Part shown: one piece after another, positions 1 through 6,447 of the stretch | Numbering within the stretch: the stretch's first letter is position 1 | Layout: every line of letters begins with the position of its first letter | Translations under genes and position numbers: made by a program | Source: an uncultured Oscillospiraceae bacterium | Lineage (GTDB): Bacteria > Bacillota > Clostridia > Oscillospirales > Oscillospiraceae | Direction of reading: 5' to 3' | Length of the DNA: 24,734 bases | Assembly: GCA_910579965.1 (NCBI GenBank) | Contig: CAJTWF010000038.1 | Span: forward strand, 1 to 24,734 | Notes under the pieces: generated by a model | Database searches by the model: none | Told to the model about the DNA's origin: nothing | Seen by the model: the letters and a program-made list of their open reading frames with translations, nothing else

Positions 1-1261
1 GTTCATCCACGTCAACCACTCCATCGCCGACTCCGTGGCCTTCGCCATCCACACCAGCATGGGCGTCCTCGTCCACACCGGGGACTTCAAGATCGACTCC
101 ACCCCCATTGACGGCGAGGTTATCGACCTGGGCCGCTTCGGGGAGCTGGGCCGGGAGGGGGTGCTGGCCCTGCTGGCGGACTCCACCAACGTGGAGCGGC
201 CGGGGTACACCATGAGCGAGCGGATCGTGGGCAAGACCTTTGACCGGCTCTTCACCGGCTGCAAGCAGCGCATCATCGTCACCACCTTCGCCTCCAACGT
301 CCACCGCATCCAGCAGGTCATCGACGCGGCGGCGGCCTGCGGACGGAAGGTGGCGGTGTCCGGCCGGAGCATGGAGAACATCATGCGGGTGGCAACGGAG
401 CTGGGCTACATGAAGCTGCCCAAGAACACGGTGGCGGACCTCAACAAGGTCAAGAGCCTGCCCCTGGACAAGCAGGTGCTGGTGACCACAGGCAGCCAGG
501 GGGAGGAGATGAGCGCCCTGTACCGCATGGCCTTCTCCCAGCACCGGCAGATCGACGTGGGCCCCGGGGACCGTGTCATCATCTCCGCCAGCGCCATCCC
601 GGGCAACGAAAAGACCATCGGCCGAGTCATCAACGAGCTCTTCCGCAAGGGGGTGGACGTAATCTACGACAAGTCCGATCCCCTCCACGTCTCCGGCCAC
701 GCCTGCCAGGAGGAGCTGAAGATCATTCACGCCCTGACCAAGCCCCGGTTCTTCATCCCCCTCCACGGGGAGCAGAAGATGCTCCGCCGCCACGTGAATC
801 TGGCCATGGAGATGGGCATGGACCGGAAGAACATTGTGCTGCCGGAGATTGGCAGCGTCATCGAGCTGACCACCAAGACCATCAAGATCGCCGAAAATCC
901 GGCCCCCTCCGGCTCCGTGCTGGTGGACGGCAGCGGCGTGGGCGACGTGGGCGCGGTGGTGCTGCGGGACCGGAAGATCCTGGCCGAGGACGGCATGGTG
1001 GTGGTCATACTGAACCTCCAGCACGGCCAGCTCCTCAGCGAGCCGGAGATCATCACCCGGGGCTTCATCTACGTCAAGGAGTCGGAGGAGCTGATGCGGG
1101 CGCTGAAGGAGGTTGCCAGCACGGCGGCCATGGCGGCCATCGGCAAGAAGACCCGGGAGACCGGGGAGCTGCGCTCCGCCGTCAAGAGCGCGGTGAGCGG
1201 CTACCTGTTCAAGCACACCAAGCGCAGCCCCATGGTGATTCCGGTGGTGAACCGGCTGTAA
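1..1261 (+). CDS. rnj: Ribonuclease J, C-terminal part (5' end cut by window)
   Basis: RNase J is a metallo-beta-lactamase-fold endo-/5'-exoribonuclease that matures and degrades RNA in the cytoplasm of Firmicutes. The open frame runs from base 2 without a start, beginning FIHVNHSIADSV, so the gene enters from the left; the GTG at 35 is internal. Visible family motifs in order are HTGDFKID (metal-site Asp), ADSTN, TTFASNVHRIQ and SGRSM of the beta-CASP domain, TTGSQGE, the VSGH motif, and IPLHGE near the end of the catalytic part. A C-terminal domain of about 150 residues then ends at TAA. About 420 residues are seen of a family usually near 550, so roughly the first quarter is missing, including the HxHxDH motif. 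The gene converges on pta, and the 1331-1368 hairpin probably terminates it. J1 and J2 cannot be told apart here. Confidence 0.95.
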   Translation, partial: FIHVNHSIADSVAFAIHTSMGVLVHTGDFKIDSTPIDGEVIDLGRFGELGREGVLALLADSTNVERPGYTMSERIVGKTFDRLFTGCKQRIIVTTFASNVHRIQQVIDAAAACGRKVAVSGRSMENIMRVATELGYMKLPKNTVADLNKVKSLPLDKQVLVTTGSQGEEMSALYRMAFSQHRQIDVGPGDRVIISASAIPGNEKTIGRVINELFRKGVDVIYDKSDPLHVSGHACQEELKIIHALTKPRFFIPLHGEQKMLRRHVNLAMEMGMDRKNIVLPEIGSVIELTTKTIKIAENPAPSGSVLVDGSGVGDVGAVVLRDRKILAEDGMVVVILNLQHGQLLSEPEIITRGFIYVKESEELMRALKEVASTAAMAAIGKKTRETGELRSAVKSAVSGYLFKHTKRSPMVIPVVNRL

Positions 1262-1270
1262 GAAGCTGTG

Positions 1271-1431
1271 TTCATTCTTTTTTCTTGAAAGAAAAAAGAA
1301 TCAAAAAAGAACTTTTAGAAGTGGCAAACAGGGCTGCCGGCAATCTGATGATAGATTGCCGGCAGCCCTTCTATTGCCTGTAAAGTTTTTCTTTTTGATT
1401 CTTTTTCTTTGTTCACAAAGAAAAAGAATGA
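1271..1431. repeat. Inverted-repeat hairpin element, copy 1, between rnj and pta
   Basis: Two A/T-rich hairpins in opposite orientation flank a GC-rich hairpin. The left hairpin has 13-bp arms at 1274-1286 and 1289-1301. The right hairpin has 14-bp arms at 1398-1411 and 1416-1429. The outer ends are inverted copies of TCATTCTTTTT. The segment 1274-1323 recurs almost exactly at 12909-12954 in the V-ATPase operon, including CAAAAAGAACTTT and AGAAGTG, and both copies have GCTGCCGGC further in. No coding capacity is seen. It looks like a MITE-like or REP-like element that may also act as a terminator for the two converging genes. Confidence 0.75.
1330..1369. terminator. Bidirectional terminator-like hairpin between rnj and pta
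   Basis: GGGCTGCCGGCAATCT at 1331-1346 pairs perfectly with its complement at 1353-1368 around a GATGAT loop; an outer A-T pair makes 17 bp. It lies at the junction of two converging genes, where a shared terminator is expected. The U-tracts directly next to the stem are weak in both directions, so termination may also rely on the T-rich flanks of the repeat. Confidence 0.65.
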
Positions 1432-1440
1432 CTGCGCATC

Positions 1441-2454
1441 TTACTTCATGCCTGCGGTGATGATGGCCATCTTGTAGACCTCCTCGGCGTTGCAGCCCCG
1501 GGAGAGATCGTTGATGGGGGCGTTGAGGCCCTGGAGGATGGGGCCGTAGGCCTCGTAGCCGCCCAGGCGCTGGGCGATCTTATAGCCGATGTTGCCCGCC
1601 TCGATGTTGGGGAATACGAAGGTGTTGGCGTAGCCGGCCACCTTGCTGCCCGGGAACTTCAGCTGGCCCACCGTGGGGGAGACGGCGGCGTCGAACTGCA
1701 TCTCGCCGTCAATGGCGAACTCCGGGGCCAGCTCCTGGGCCGCCTTGGTGGCGGCGGCGGACAGGGGAACCGTCGCACCCTTGCCGGAGCCCTTGGTGGA
1801 GAAGCTGAGCATGGCAACCTTGGGCGCAATGCCGAAGAACTGGGCGGTGCGGGCGGACTCCACGGCCACCTCCGCCAGCTTCTGCGCGGCGGACACGGTG
1901 ACGTTGCCCTCCTTGTCCACGCTGTCCTCATAGGAGATGTTGATGGCGCAGTCGCCCATGCACAGCATCCGCAGGGCCTCGTCCCCGGTGTCCCGCTTCA
2001 TGATGAAGCAGGAGGAGACCAGGTGCGCGCCGGGCTTGGTCTTGATGAGCTGGAGGGCCGGACGGACGGTGTCGGCGGTGGAGTAGGTGGCGCCGCCCAG
2101 CAGGGCGTCGGCCTTGCCCAGCTTCACCAGCATGGTGCCGAAGTAGTTGCCCTTCTGGAGGGCGGCGCGGCACTCGTCCTCGCTCATCTTGCCCTTGCGC
2201 AGCTCCACCATCTTGGCCACCATCTCGTCCATGCCGGCGTAGGCGGTGGGGTCAATGATCTCCGCCCTGGCGACGTCGAAGCCGTTCTTCTCCGCCGCGG
2301 CCTTGACCTCCTCCACATTGCCCACCAGGATCACGTCCATCAGATCCTCCTTCAGCAGCCGGGCGGCGGCCTCCAGAATGCGGGCGTCGGGTCCCTCGGT
2401 GAAGACGATGGTGCGGCGGTTCTCCTTCAGATTCTTCAAAAGACCGGTAAACAT
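1441..2454 (-). CDS. pta: Phosphate acetyltransferase
   Basis: Interconverts acetyl-CoA plus phosphate and acetyl-phosphate plus CoA; with acetate kinase (not in the window) it yields ATP and acetate in fermentation. The 337-residue product is the usual length for the short, single-domain Pta class, without the N-terminal DRTGG/BioD-like domains of the long enterobacterial form. It opens MFTGLLKNLKENRRTIVF followed by TEGPDARILEAA. It also has LLGGATYSTADTVRPALQ, MLSFSTKGS and GQLKFPGSKVAGYANTFVFP with PNIEAGNIGYK, all typical of the PTA/PTB domain. The start is an ATG preceded on the minus strand by GGAGGAAGCAAACC. A consensus-like promoter lies upstream at 2521-2549, so it can be expressed independently of the larBC genes. 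Phosphate butyryltransferase is the main alternative, but the motifs fit Pta better. Confidence 0.95.
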   Translation of the reverse strand: MFTGLLKNLKENRRTIVFTEGPDARILEAAARLLKEDLMDVILVGNVEEVKAAAEKNGFDVARAEIIDPTAYAGMDEMVAKMVELRKGKMSEDECRAALQKGNYFGTMLVKLGKADALLGGATYSTADTVRPALQLIKTKPGAHLVSSCFIMKRDTGDEALRMLCMGDCAINISYEDSVDKEGNVTVSAAQKLAEVAVESARTAQFFGIAPKVAMLSFSTKGSGKGATVPLSAAATKAAQELAPEFAIDGEMQFDAAVSPTVGQLKFPGSKVAGYANTFVFPNIEAGNIGYKIAQRLGGYEAYGPILQGLNAPINDLSRGCNAEEVYKMAIITAGMK

Positions 2455-2520
2455 GGTTTGCTTCCTCCGTTTTTCTGTTCAGTATTGTGCGCAGGGCCGG
2501 GCCCTGCCCCAAGTAATCCC

Positions 2521-2549
2521 ATTATACACCTAACCGGGCCGGGGCTCAA
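2521..2549 (-). promoter_or_regulatory. Sigma-A type promoter for pta
   Basis: Read on the minus strand, TTGAGC (2544-2549) and a perfect TATAAT (2521-2526) are separated by exactly 17 bp. The -10 box lies about 65 bases before the pta ATG. It overlaps the 3' end of the small ORF 2530-2667. Called from the consensus match only. Confidence 0.7.
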
Positions 2550-2667
2550 TGCTATTTTGCAAAAGATTTTTGTTTTCTCGGGGCTGGTACAGCTTCTGCA
2601 TCCTGAACCGGTATCTGTGACCGTCGGAGACCATGCTCAGGCCGCCGGTCTGGCTGAGGGTTCCCAT
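2530..2667 (-). CDS. Possible small protein (45 aa) downstream of larC
   Basis: The gap between larC and pta is not empty. On the minus strand an ATG at 2667 is preceded by GGAGGAGG with an 8-base spacer, and it opens a 45-codon frame beginning MGTLSQTGGLSMVSDGHRYR and ending in TAG. The same frame is open further upstream to about 2724, where an ATT codon follows GGGAGG; that 64-residue version would start near ICERQIRERIVSALEEV. Third codon positions are G/C-rich in the first two thirds, as in neighbouring genes, but not at the end, where the pta promoter lies. I recognise no family. It could be a genuine small larBC-linked protein, a decayed remnant of a longer gene, or chance. Confidence 0.33.
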   Translation of the reverse strand: MGTLSQTGGLSMVSDGHRYRFRMQKLYQPRENKNLLQNSIEPRPG

Positions 2668-2741
2668 CAGCGGAACCTCCTCCAGCGCGGAGACGATTCG
2701 CTCACGGATCTGCCTTTCACAAATGCTCCCTCCCCCGGCCG

Positions 2742-3941
2742 CTACCGCGCCCCCTCATAGGCCCGCCGGACCTCCGCCAGGGTAACGCCCTTTTCCCGGG
2801 CAATGGCCGCCAGATCCGCATACTCCGGCTTGCTCTTGACGATGCCCCAGCCGGTCCCGGTCTTCCGGGCCACCGTCCCCAGGGGGGTCTCCACCTCGTC
2901 CCTGGTCACCGCCAGGGCGTACCGCGGGCAGTCTGTCCGCCGCACGCCGAAGGTGCTGGTCAGGCGCAGGATCTCCCGGGCCAGCCGGTGGGCCTCCGCC
3001 GGGCGGCACAGGCACAGGAGCAGCGCCCCGGGCCGGTGCTTCTTCATCTGGAGGGGCACATAGGACACGTCCAGGGCCCCCGCCTCCAGCAGGGCCTCCA
3101 TGGCCTGCCCCAGCTCCTCGCCGGTCATGTCGTCGATGTTGGCCTTCAGCTCCGTCACCGTGTCGTTGGGCCCCGCCCCGGTCTCCGCCGTGTCCAGCCA
3201 AAAGGCCCGCAGGCAGTTGGCCCGGGGGAAGTCCTTGGTCCCGCAGCCGTAGCCGCAGCCCCGGACCACCCCCTCCGGCATGGGGCCGAAGCCGCCGGCA
3301 AAGGCGCGCAGCAGGGCCGCCCCGGTGGGGGTGCACAGCTCGGCGGCAATGTCCCCGCTCACCACCGGCACCCCCTCCAGGAGCCGGGCCGTGGCCGGGG
3401 CGGGCACCGGCAGCAGGCCGTGGGCGGTGCGCACCGTGCCGCTGCCCACGGTTACCGGGGAGGCCCACACCGCCTCCGGGGCCAGCAGGTGCATCAGATA
3501 GCACACCCCCGTCACGTCCATCACCGCGTCCAGGGCCCCCACCTCGTGGAAGTGGACCTCCCCCACCGCCACGCCGTGGGCCGCCGACTCCGCCTGAGCG
3601 ATGCGCTCATAGACCTCCATAGCCCGGTCCCGCACCGCCTGGGGCAGGTCAAAGCCGCCGATCATCTCCCGGATATCCCCCAGGGAGCGGTGGTGATGGT
3701 GGTGATGCTCATGATCGTGATCGTGGTGGTGATGTCCCTCCTCCCGGCCGTGGACCGCCACCCGCATATGGGTGGCGGCGATACCCTGGCGGGTGACGGT
3801 CTCCGCCGTCACGGCCACACCGGGGAGGAGACGGTTCATGTCCCGGAGAAAGCCCTCCCTGTCCGGGCACAGCTCATAGAGGGCCCCCATGAGCATATCC
3901 CCGGCCGCGCCCATGGCGCACTCCAAATACAGTGTCTTCAT
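2742..3941 (-). CDS. larC: Nickel-pincer cofactor biosynthesis protein LarC (nickel insertion)
   Basis: LarC is the CTP-dependent cyclometallase that inserts Ni into pyridinium-3,5-bisthiocarboxylic acid mononucleotide, the last step in making the nickel-pincer nucleotide used by LarA-type racemases. The 399-residue protein opens MKTLYLECAMGAAGDMLMGA, the family signature. A histidine cluster at residues 70-84 (12 His and 3 Asp/Glu) is the likely nickel-handling loop. Later come GEVHFHEVGALDAVMDVTG, ELCTPTGAALL and LKANIDDMTGEELGQAMEAL. In Lactobacillus plantarum larC is split into two frames joined by ribosomal frameshifting; here it is one continuous frame. The start ATG overlaps the larB stop as ATGA, which implies translational coupling. 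No larA or larE is in the window. Confidence 0.95.
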   Translation of the reverse strand: MKTLYLECAMGAAGDMLMGALYELCPDREGFLRDMNRLLPGVAVTAETVTRQGIAATHMRVAVHGREEGHHHHDHDHEHHHHHHRSLGDIREMIGGFDLPQAVRDRAMEVYERIAQAESAAHGVAVGEVHFHEVGALDAVMDVTGVCYLMHLLAPEAVWASPVTVGSGTVRTAHGLLPVPAPATARLLEGVPVVSGDIAAELCTPTGAALLRAFAGGFGPMPEGVVRGCGYGCGTKDFPRANCLRAFWLDTAETGAGPNDTVTELKANIDDMTGEELGQAMEALLEAGALDVSYVPLQMKKHRPGALLLCLCRPAEAHRLAREILRLTSTFGVRRTDCPRYALAVTRDEVETPLGTVARKTGTGWGIVKSKPEYADLAAIAREKGVTLAEVRRAYEGAR

Positions 3942-4696
3942 TGGTCAATCCCTTTCATCTGGTTGATCCGGTGAGCCAGGAAGCCCCCGCCGAAGCCGTT
4001 GTCAATGTTCACCACGCTCACCCCGCTGGCGCAGGAGTTGAGCATGGCCAGCAGGGCGGCCAGCCCGCCCAGGTTGGCCCCGTAGCCCACGCTGGTGGGC
4101 ACGGCGATCACCGGGCAGCTCACCAGTCCCCCCACCACGCTGGGCAGGGCCCCCTCCATTCCGGCCACGGCCACGATGCACCGGGCCCCCTCCAGCACCT
4201 CCAGGTGGGCCAGGAGCCGGTGGAGCCCGGCCACCCCCGCGTCGTAGACCCGGTGGACCCGGCTGCCCAGGGCCTCGGCGGTGAGGGCCGCCTCCTCGCA
4301 CACGGCCAAATCGCTGGTGCCGGCGCTGACCACGGCTACGGAGCCCGTCAGGGGGATCTCCACCGGGTTGGCCACCGCCAGCCGGGCCTCCGCGCTGTAG
4401 CGGTAGGGGAACCGGCCCCGGAGCTTCTCCTCCTTCTCCCCGCTCAGGCGGGTGATGAGGATGTTCCCCGCCCCCCGCTCCGCCATGGAGCGGACGATGC
4501 CCTCGATCTGGTCCGGCTCCTTGCCCTGGCCGAAGATGACCTCCGCCGCCCCCTGGCGGCTGGCCCGGTGGTGGTCCACCTTGGCGTAGCCCAGGTCCTC
4601 AAAGGTGGACCGGCTCAGAAGCCGGGCCGCCTCCTCCGGCGCGGCCGTCCCGGCCTGCACCTCACGCAGCAGCTTCAGCAGTTCTCTTTCCTCCAT
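3938..4696 (-). CDS. larB: Nickel-pincer cofactor biosynthesis protein LarB
   Basis: LarB carboxylates nicotinic acid adenine dinucleotide and hydrolyses its phosphoanhydride to give pyridinium-3,5-biscarboxylic acid mononucleotide, the first step of the pincer-cofactor pathway. The product has 252 residues, a normal length. The N-terminal part includes DLGYAKVDHHRASRQGAAEV and FGQGKEPDQI. The C-terminal half is PurE-like: VAVVSAGTSDLAV, AGMEGALPSVVGGL, TSVGYGANLGGLAALLAMLN and VVNIDNGFGGG. Cys222 in NSCASGV lies where the family's catalytic cysteine (Cys221 in the L. plantarum enzyme) is expected. The start ATG follows AGAGAGGGGCACTC, 35 bases after the hydantoinase stop, and the 3' end overlaps larC by four bases, so the three genes are probably one transcript. 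Confidence 0.95.
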   Translation of the reverse strand: MEERELLKLLREVQAGTAAPEEAARLLSRSTFEDLGYAKVDHHRASRQGAAEVIFGQGKEPDQIEGIVRSMAERGAGNILITRLSGEKEEKLRGRFPYRYSAEARLAVANPVEIPLTGSVAVVSAGTSDLAVCEEAALTAEALGSRVHRVYDAGVAGLHRLLAHLEVLEGARCIVAVAGMEGALPSVVGGLVSCPVIAVPTSVGYGANLGGLAALLAMLNSCASGVSVVNIDNGFGGGFLAHRINQMKGIDQ

Positions 4697-4731
4697 GAGT
4701 GCCCCTCTCTGAGTACTATTTTCGTAAATTT

Positions 4732-6111
4732 CTACCTTCTGTAATCTTCGCTCCGGCCTCTGGCCAGGAACACGCCCTCGCCGGGGTACACGGCTCCCCT
4801 CTCCGCCGCCAGACGGCCCCGGAGGTACACCCGCTCCACAGCCCCTCGGACCGCCATCCCCTCGTAGGGGGTGTAGTCCGCCCGCTGGAGCTGGTCCGCG
4901 GCCCGGATCACCCCCTCCGCCGTTGGATCAATGACCACAATGTCCCCATCGCCGCCCGGGGCAATGGTCCCCTTCCGGGGCCAGCAGCCGTAGAGCCGGG
5001 CGGGGTTCTCGCAGAGGACCCGGCACATGTCCGCCGCCGTGATCCGTCCCGCCGCCACGCCGGCGGAATACAGCAGCAGTCCCCGGTGCTCCACCCCGGG
5101 CAGGCCCCCGGGGATTTTGGTGAAGTCGTACTGCCCGGCCCGCTTCTGGGCCGTGGTGAAGGAGCAGTGGTCCGTGGCCACGGTGTCGATCTCCCCGTCC
5201 CGGAGGGCCGCCCACAGGGCCTCCTGGTCCTCCTGCCGCCGCAGGGGGGGCGCGCAGACGTACTTGGCCGCCTCGGCGTACGCCGGGTGGTCATAGCGCC
5301 CCGCCTCCAGCAGAAGATACTGGGGGCAGGTCTCCGCGTAAACCCGCTGGCCCCGTTTCCGGGCGGCCCGGACCTCCTCCAGGGCGGCCCGGCTTGTCAG
5401 GTGGACGATCACCACCGGCACGTCCGCCACCTGGGCCAGCCGCAGCAGGCTCCCCACCGCCTCCGCCTCCAGCTCCGCCGGACGGGTGCGGGGGTGGGAG
5501 GCCGGGGAGAGCCGGCCCTCCGCCCAGGCCTGGGCCGTCAGCGCCTGGATCACGCCGTGGTTCTCACAGTGGACGCCCACCAGTCCCCCCGCCTCCCGCA
5601 GCCGCACAAGGGCGCGGAACATGTCCCCCTCCGGCAGCATCATGGCCGGGTAGGTCATGTACATTTTGAAGGAGGTGAGGCCCTGGTCCATCATCTCCCC
5701 CACCTCCCGGGAGACGTCCTCGTTCCAGTCGTCGATGGTCATATGGAAGCCGTAGTCACAGGCGCACCTCCCCTCCGCCTTCCGCCGCCACCGGGCCAGA
5801 CCGGAGGCAAGGGACTCCCCCTTGTCCGGCGCGGCGAAGTCGATGACCGTGGTGGTGCCGCCCCGGAGGGCGGCCCGGCTGCCGGAGGCGAAGTCGTCGG
5901 CGGTGATGGTGCCCGCCACCTCCAGGTCAAAGTGGGTGTGCGCGTCGATGAACCCGGGAAAGAGCAGCCGCCCGGCGCAGTCCACCGCCTGTGCGTCCCC
6001 GGCGGGGAGGTTTTCGCCCACGGCGGCAATCCGCTCCCCCTCCAGCAGCACGTCCAGCCGCGCCGTGCCCCGGCCGGAGACCACGCTGCCGCCTCGAAGC
6101 AGTGTTTTCAT
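4732..6111 (-). CDS. hydA: Dihydropyrimidinase / D-hydantoinase (cyclic amidohydrolase)
   Basis: A cytoplasmic binuclear-metal amidohydrolase that opens the ring of dihydropyrimidines or 5-substituted hydantoins to N-carbamoyl amino acids. The 459-residue length matches the family. Expected ligands are visible: His58 and His60 in GFIDAHTHFD, the lysine that is carbamylated (Lys149 in LTSFKMYMTYP), His181 in VGVHCENH, His237 in VIVHLTS and Asp314 in DTVATDHCSF. APPLR and the late ENPARLYGCWPRKGTIAPGG are also hydantoinase-like. The start ATG follows AAGGAGG with a 9-base spacer. It is the first gene of a probable hydA-larB-larC transcript. In gut Firmicutes such enzymes often belong to purine or pyrimidine breakdown; no xanthine dehydrogenase, carbamoylase or transporter gene is here to fix the substrate. 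Allantoinase is less likely. Confidence 0.9.
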   Translation of the reverse strand: MKTLLRGGSVVSGRGTARLDVLLEGERIAAVGENLPAGDAQAVDCAGRLLFPGFIDAHTHFDLEVAGTITADDFASGSRAALRGGTTTVIDFAAPDKGESLASGLARWRRKAEGRCACDYGFHMTIDDWNEDVSREVGEMMDQGLTSFKMYMTYPAMMLPEGDMFRALVRLREAGGLVGVHCENHGVIQALTAQAWAEGRLSPASHPRTRPAELEAEAVGSLLRLAQVADVPVVIVHLTSRAALEEVRAARKRGQRVYAETCPQYLLLEAGRYDHPAYAEAAKYVCAPPLRRQEDQEALWAALRDGEIDTVATDHCSFTTAQKRAGQYDFTKIPGGLPGVEHRGLLLYSAGVAAGRITAADMCRVLCENPARLYGCWPRKGTIAPGGDGDIVVIDPTAEGVIRAADQLQRADYTPYEGMAVRGAVERVYLRGRLAAERGAVYPGEGVFLARGRSEDYRR

Positions 6112-6167
6112 AATCGTCCGCCTCCTTGCTGTTTTTGAGTGGTTGTTCTTTTCTTTTGAAAAAATTT

Positions 6168-6189
6168 CAGAGGGATTGGTTTACCTCTG
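6168..6189 (-). promoter_or_regulatory. Small hairpin followed by a U-tract in the hydA leader
   Basis: CAGAGG at 6168-6173 and CCTCTG at 6184-6189 form a 6-bp stem. Read leftward it is followed by AAATTTTTTC, like a weak terminator or attenuator. It would lie at the extreme 5' end of the hydA mRNA if transcription starts from the 6202 promoter, so a 5'-stabilising hairpin is as likely as attenuation. Confidence 0.35.
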
Positions 6190-6201
6190 GCTGTTTTGTC
6201 C

Positions 6202-6210
6202 AGTATACCA
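6202..6210 (-). promoter_or_regulatory. Extended -10 promoter for hydA-larB-larC
   Basis: On the minus strand the sequence reads TGGTATACT, a TGn extended -10 box with TATACT, about 90 bases ahead of the hydA start. The -35 region is poor (TGGATT at 17 bp spacing), which is common for extended -10 promoters. Confidence 0.5.
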
Positions 6211-6314
6211 TGTTTTTTCACGATAATCCAGTAGGGCCCGGAGGCAAAACCGCCGAGCCCCGGAAAAAGGAAAAAATTTTTTCAGTTTTTTTGCAAAACA
6301 AGGGGAAACAAGAC

Positions 6315-6343
6315 TAGCCAAACGGCGAAACATAAGGTATAAT
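6315..6343 (+). promoter_or_regulatory. Promoter for the S-layer nucleotidase gene
   Basis: A perfect TATAAT at 6338-6343 has TAGCCA (4 of 6 matches to the -35 consensus) 17 bp upstream at 6315-6320. A/T-rich runs lie before it. Transcription from about 6350 would give a leader of nearly 100 bases that contains the paired repeats at 6357-6421. Confidence 0.55.
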
Positions 6344-6356
6344 CAGTGACAGAACC

Positions 6357-6421
6357 GAGCGGACAGAGGGGTGCCCCTCTGTTCTCCGGGCGGACAGCCG
6401 CCCGGAGGCGGCTGTCCGCTC
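6357..6421 (+). promoter_or_regulatory. Structured leader with competing hairpins before the nucleotidase gene
   Basis: Three structures can be read. CAGAGGGG (6364-6371) pairs with CCCCTCTG (6374-6381). GCGGACAGCCGCC (6390-6402) pairs perfectly with 6407-6419 around a CGGA loop, giving 13 bp. GAGCGGACAG (6357-6366) is also fully complementary to CTGTCCGCTC at 6412-6421. The right arm can therefore pair with only one of two left arms, because GCGGACAG is repeated directly at 6359 and 6390. A T-rich run follows, then the ribosome binding site TTAGGAGGAA at 6431. The layout suits an attenuator or mRNA-stability element; no known riboswitch class was recognised. Confidence 0.5.
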
Positions 6422-6447
6422 AAATTTATTTTAGGAGGAAACCCGAT

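Larger units (their letters stand above)
6112..6447. other. Divergent intergenic region between hydA and the nucleotidase gene
   Basis: No protein gene is supported here. The region holds a leftward promoter (6202-6210), a rightward promoter (-10 at 6338-6343), an A/T-rich palindrome GAAAAAATTTTTTC at 6270-6283 that may give bent or UP-element-like DNA, a short hairpin in the hydA leader, and a structured leader (6357-6421) in front of the nucleotidase gene. Each is listed separately. Confidence 0.8.

Noticed and set aside
1261..1440. Possible CRISPR-like repeat-spacer layout with several A/T-rich inverted units.
   Set aside because: There are only two units, in inverted rather than direct orientation, with no regular spacers and no cas genes nearby.
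3698..3733. A run of GTG/ATG-like repeats inside larC that looks like a simple-sequence or regulatory repeat.
   Set aside because: In the larC frame it simply encodes the His-rich metal loop (CAC/CAT codons).
6346..6447. An in-frame N-terminal extension of the nucleotidase from a GTG at 6346.
   Set aside because: The extension would encode the leader hairpins and precede the signal peptide; the ATG at 6448 has a strong ribosome binding site and gives a normal signal sequence.
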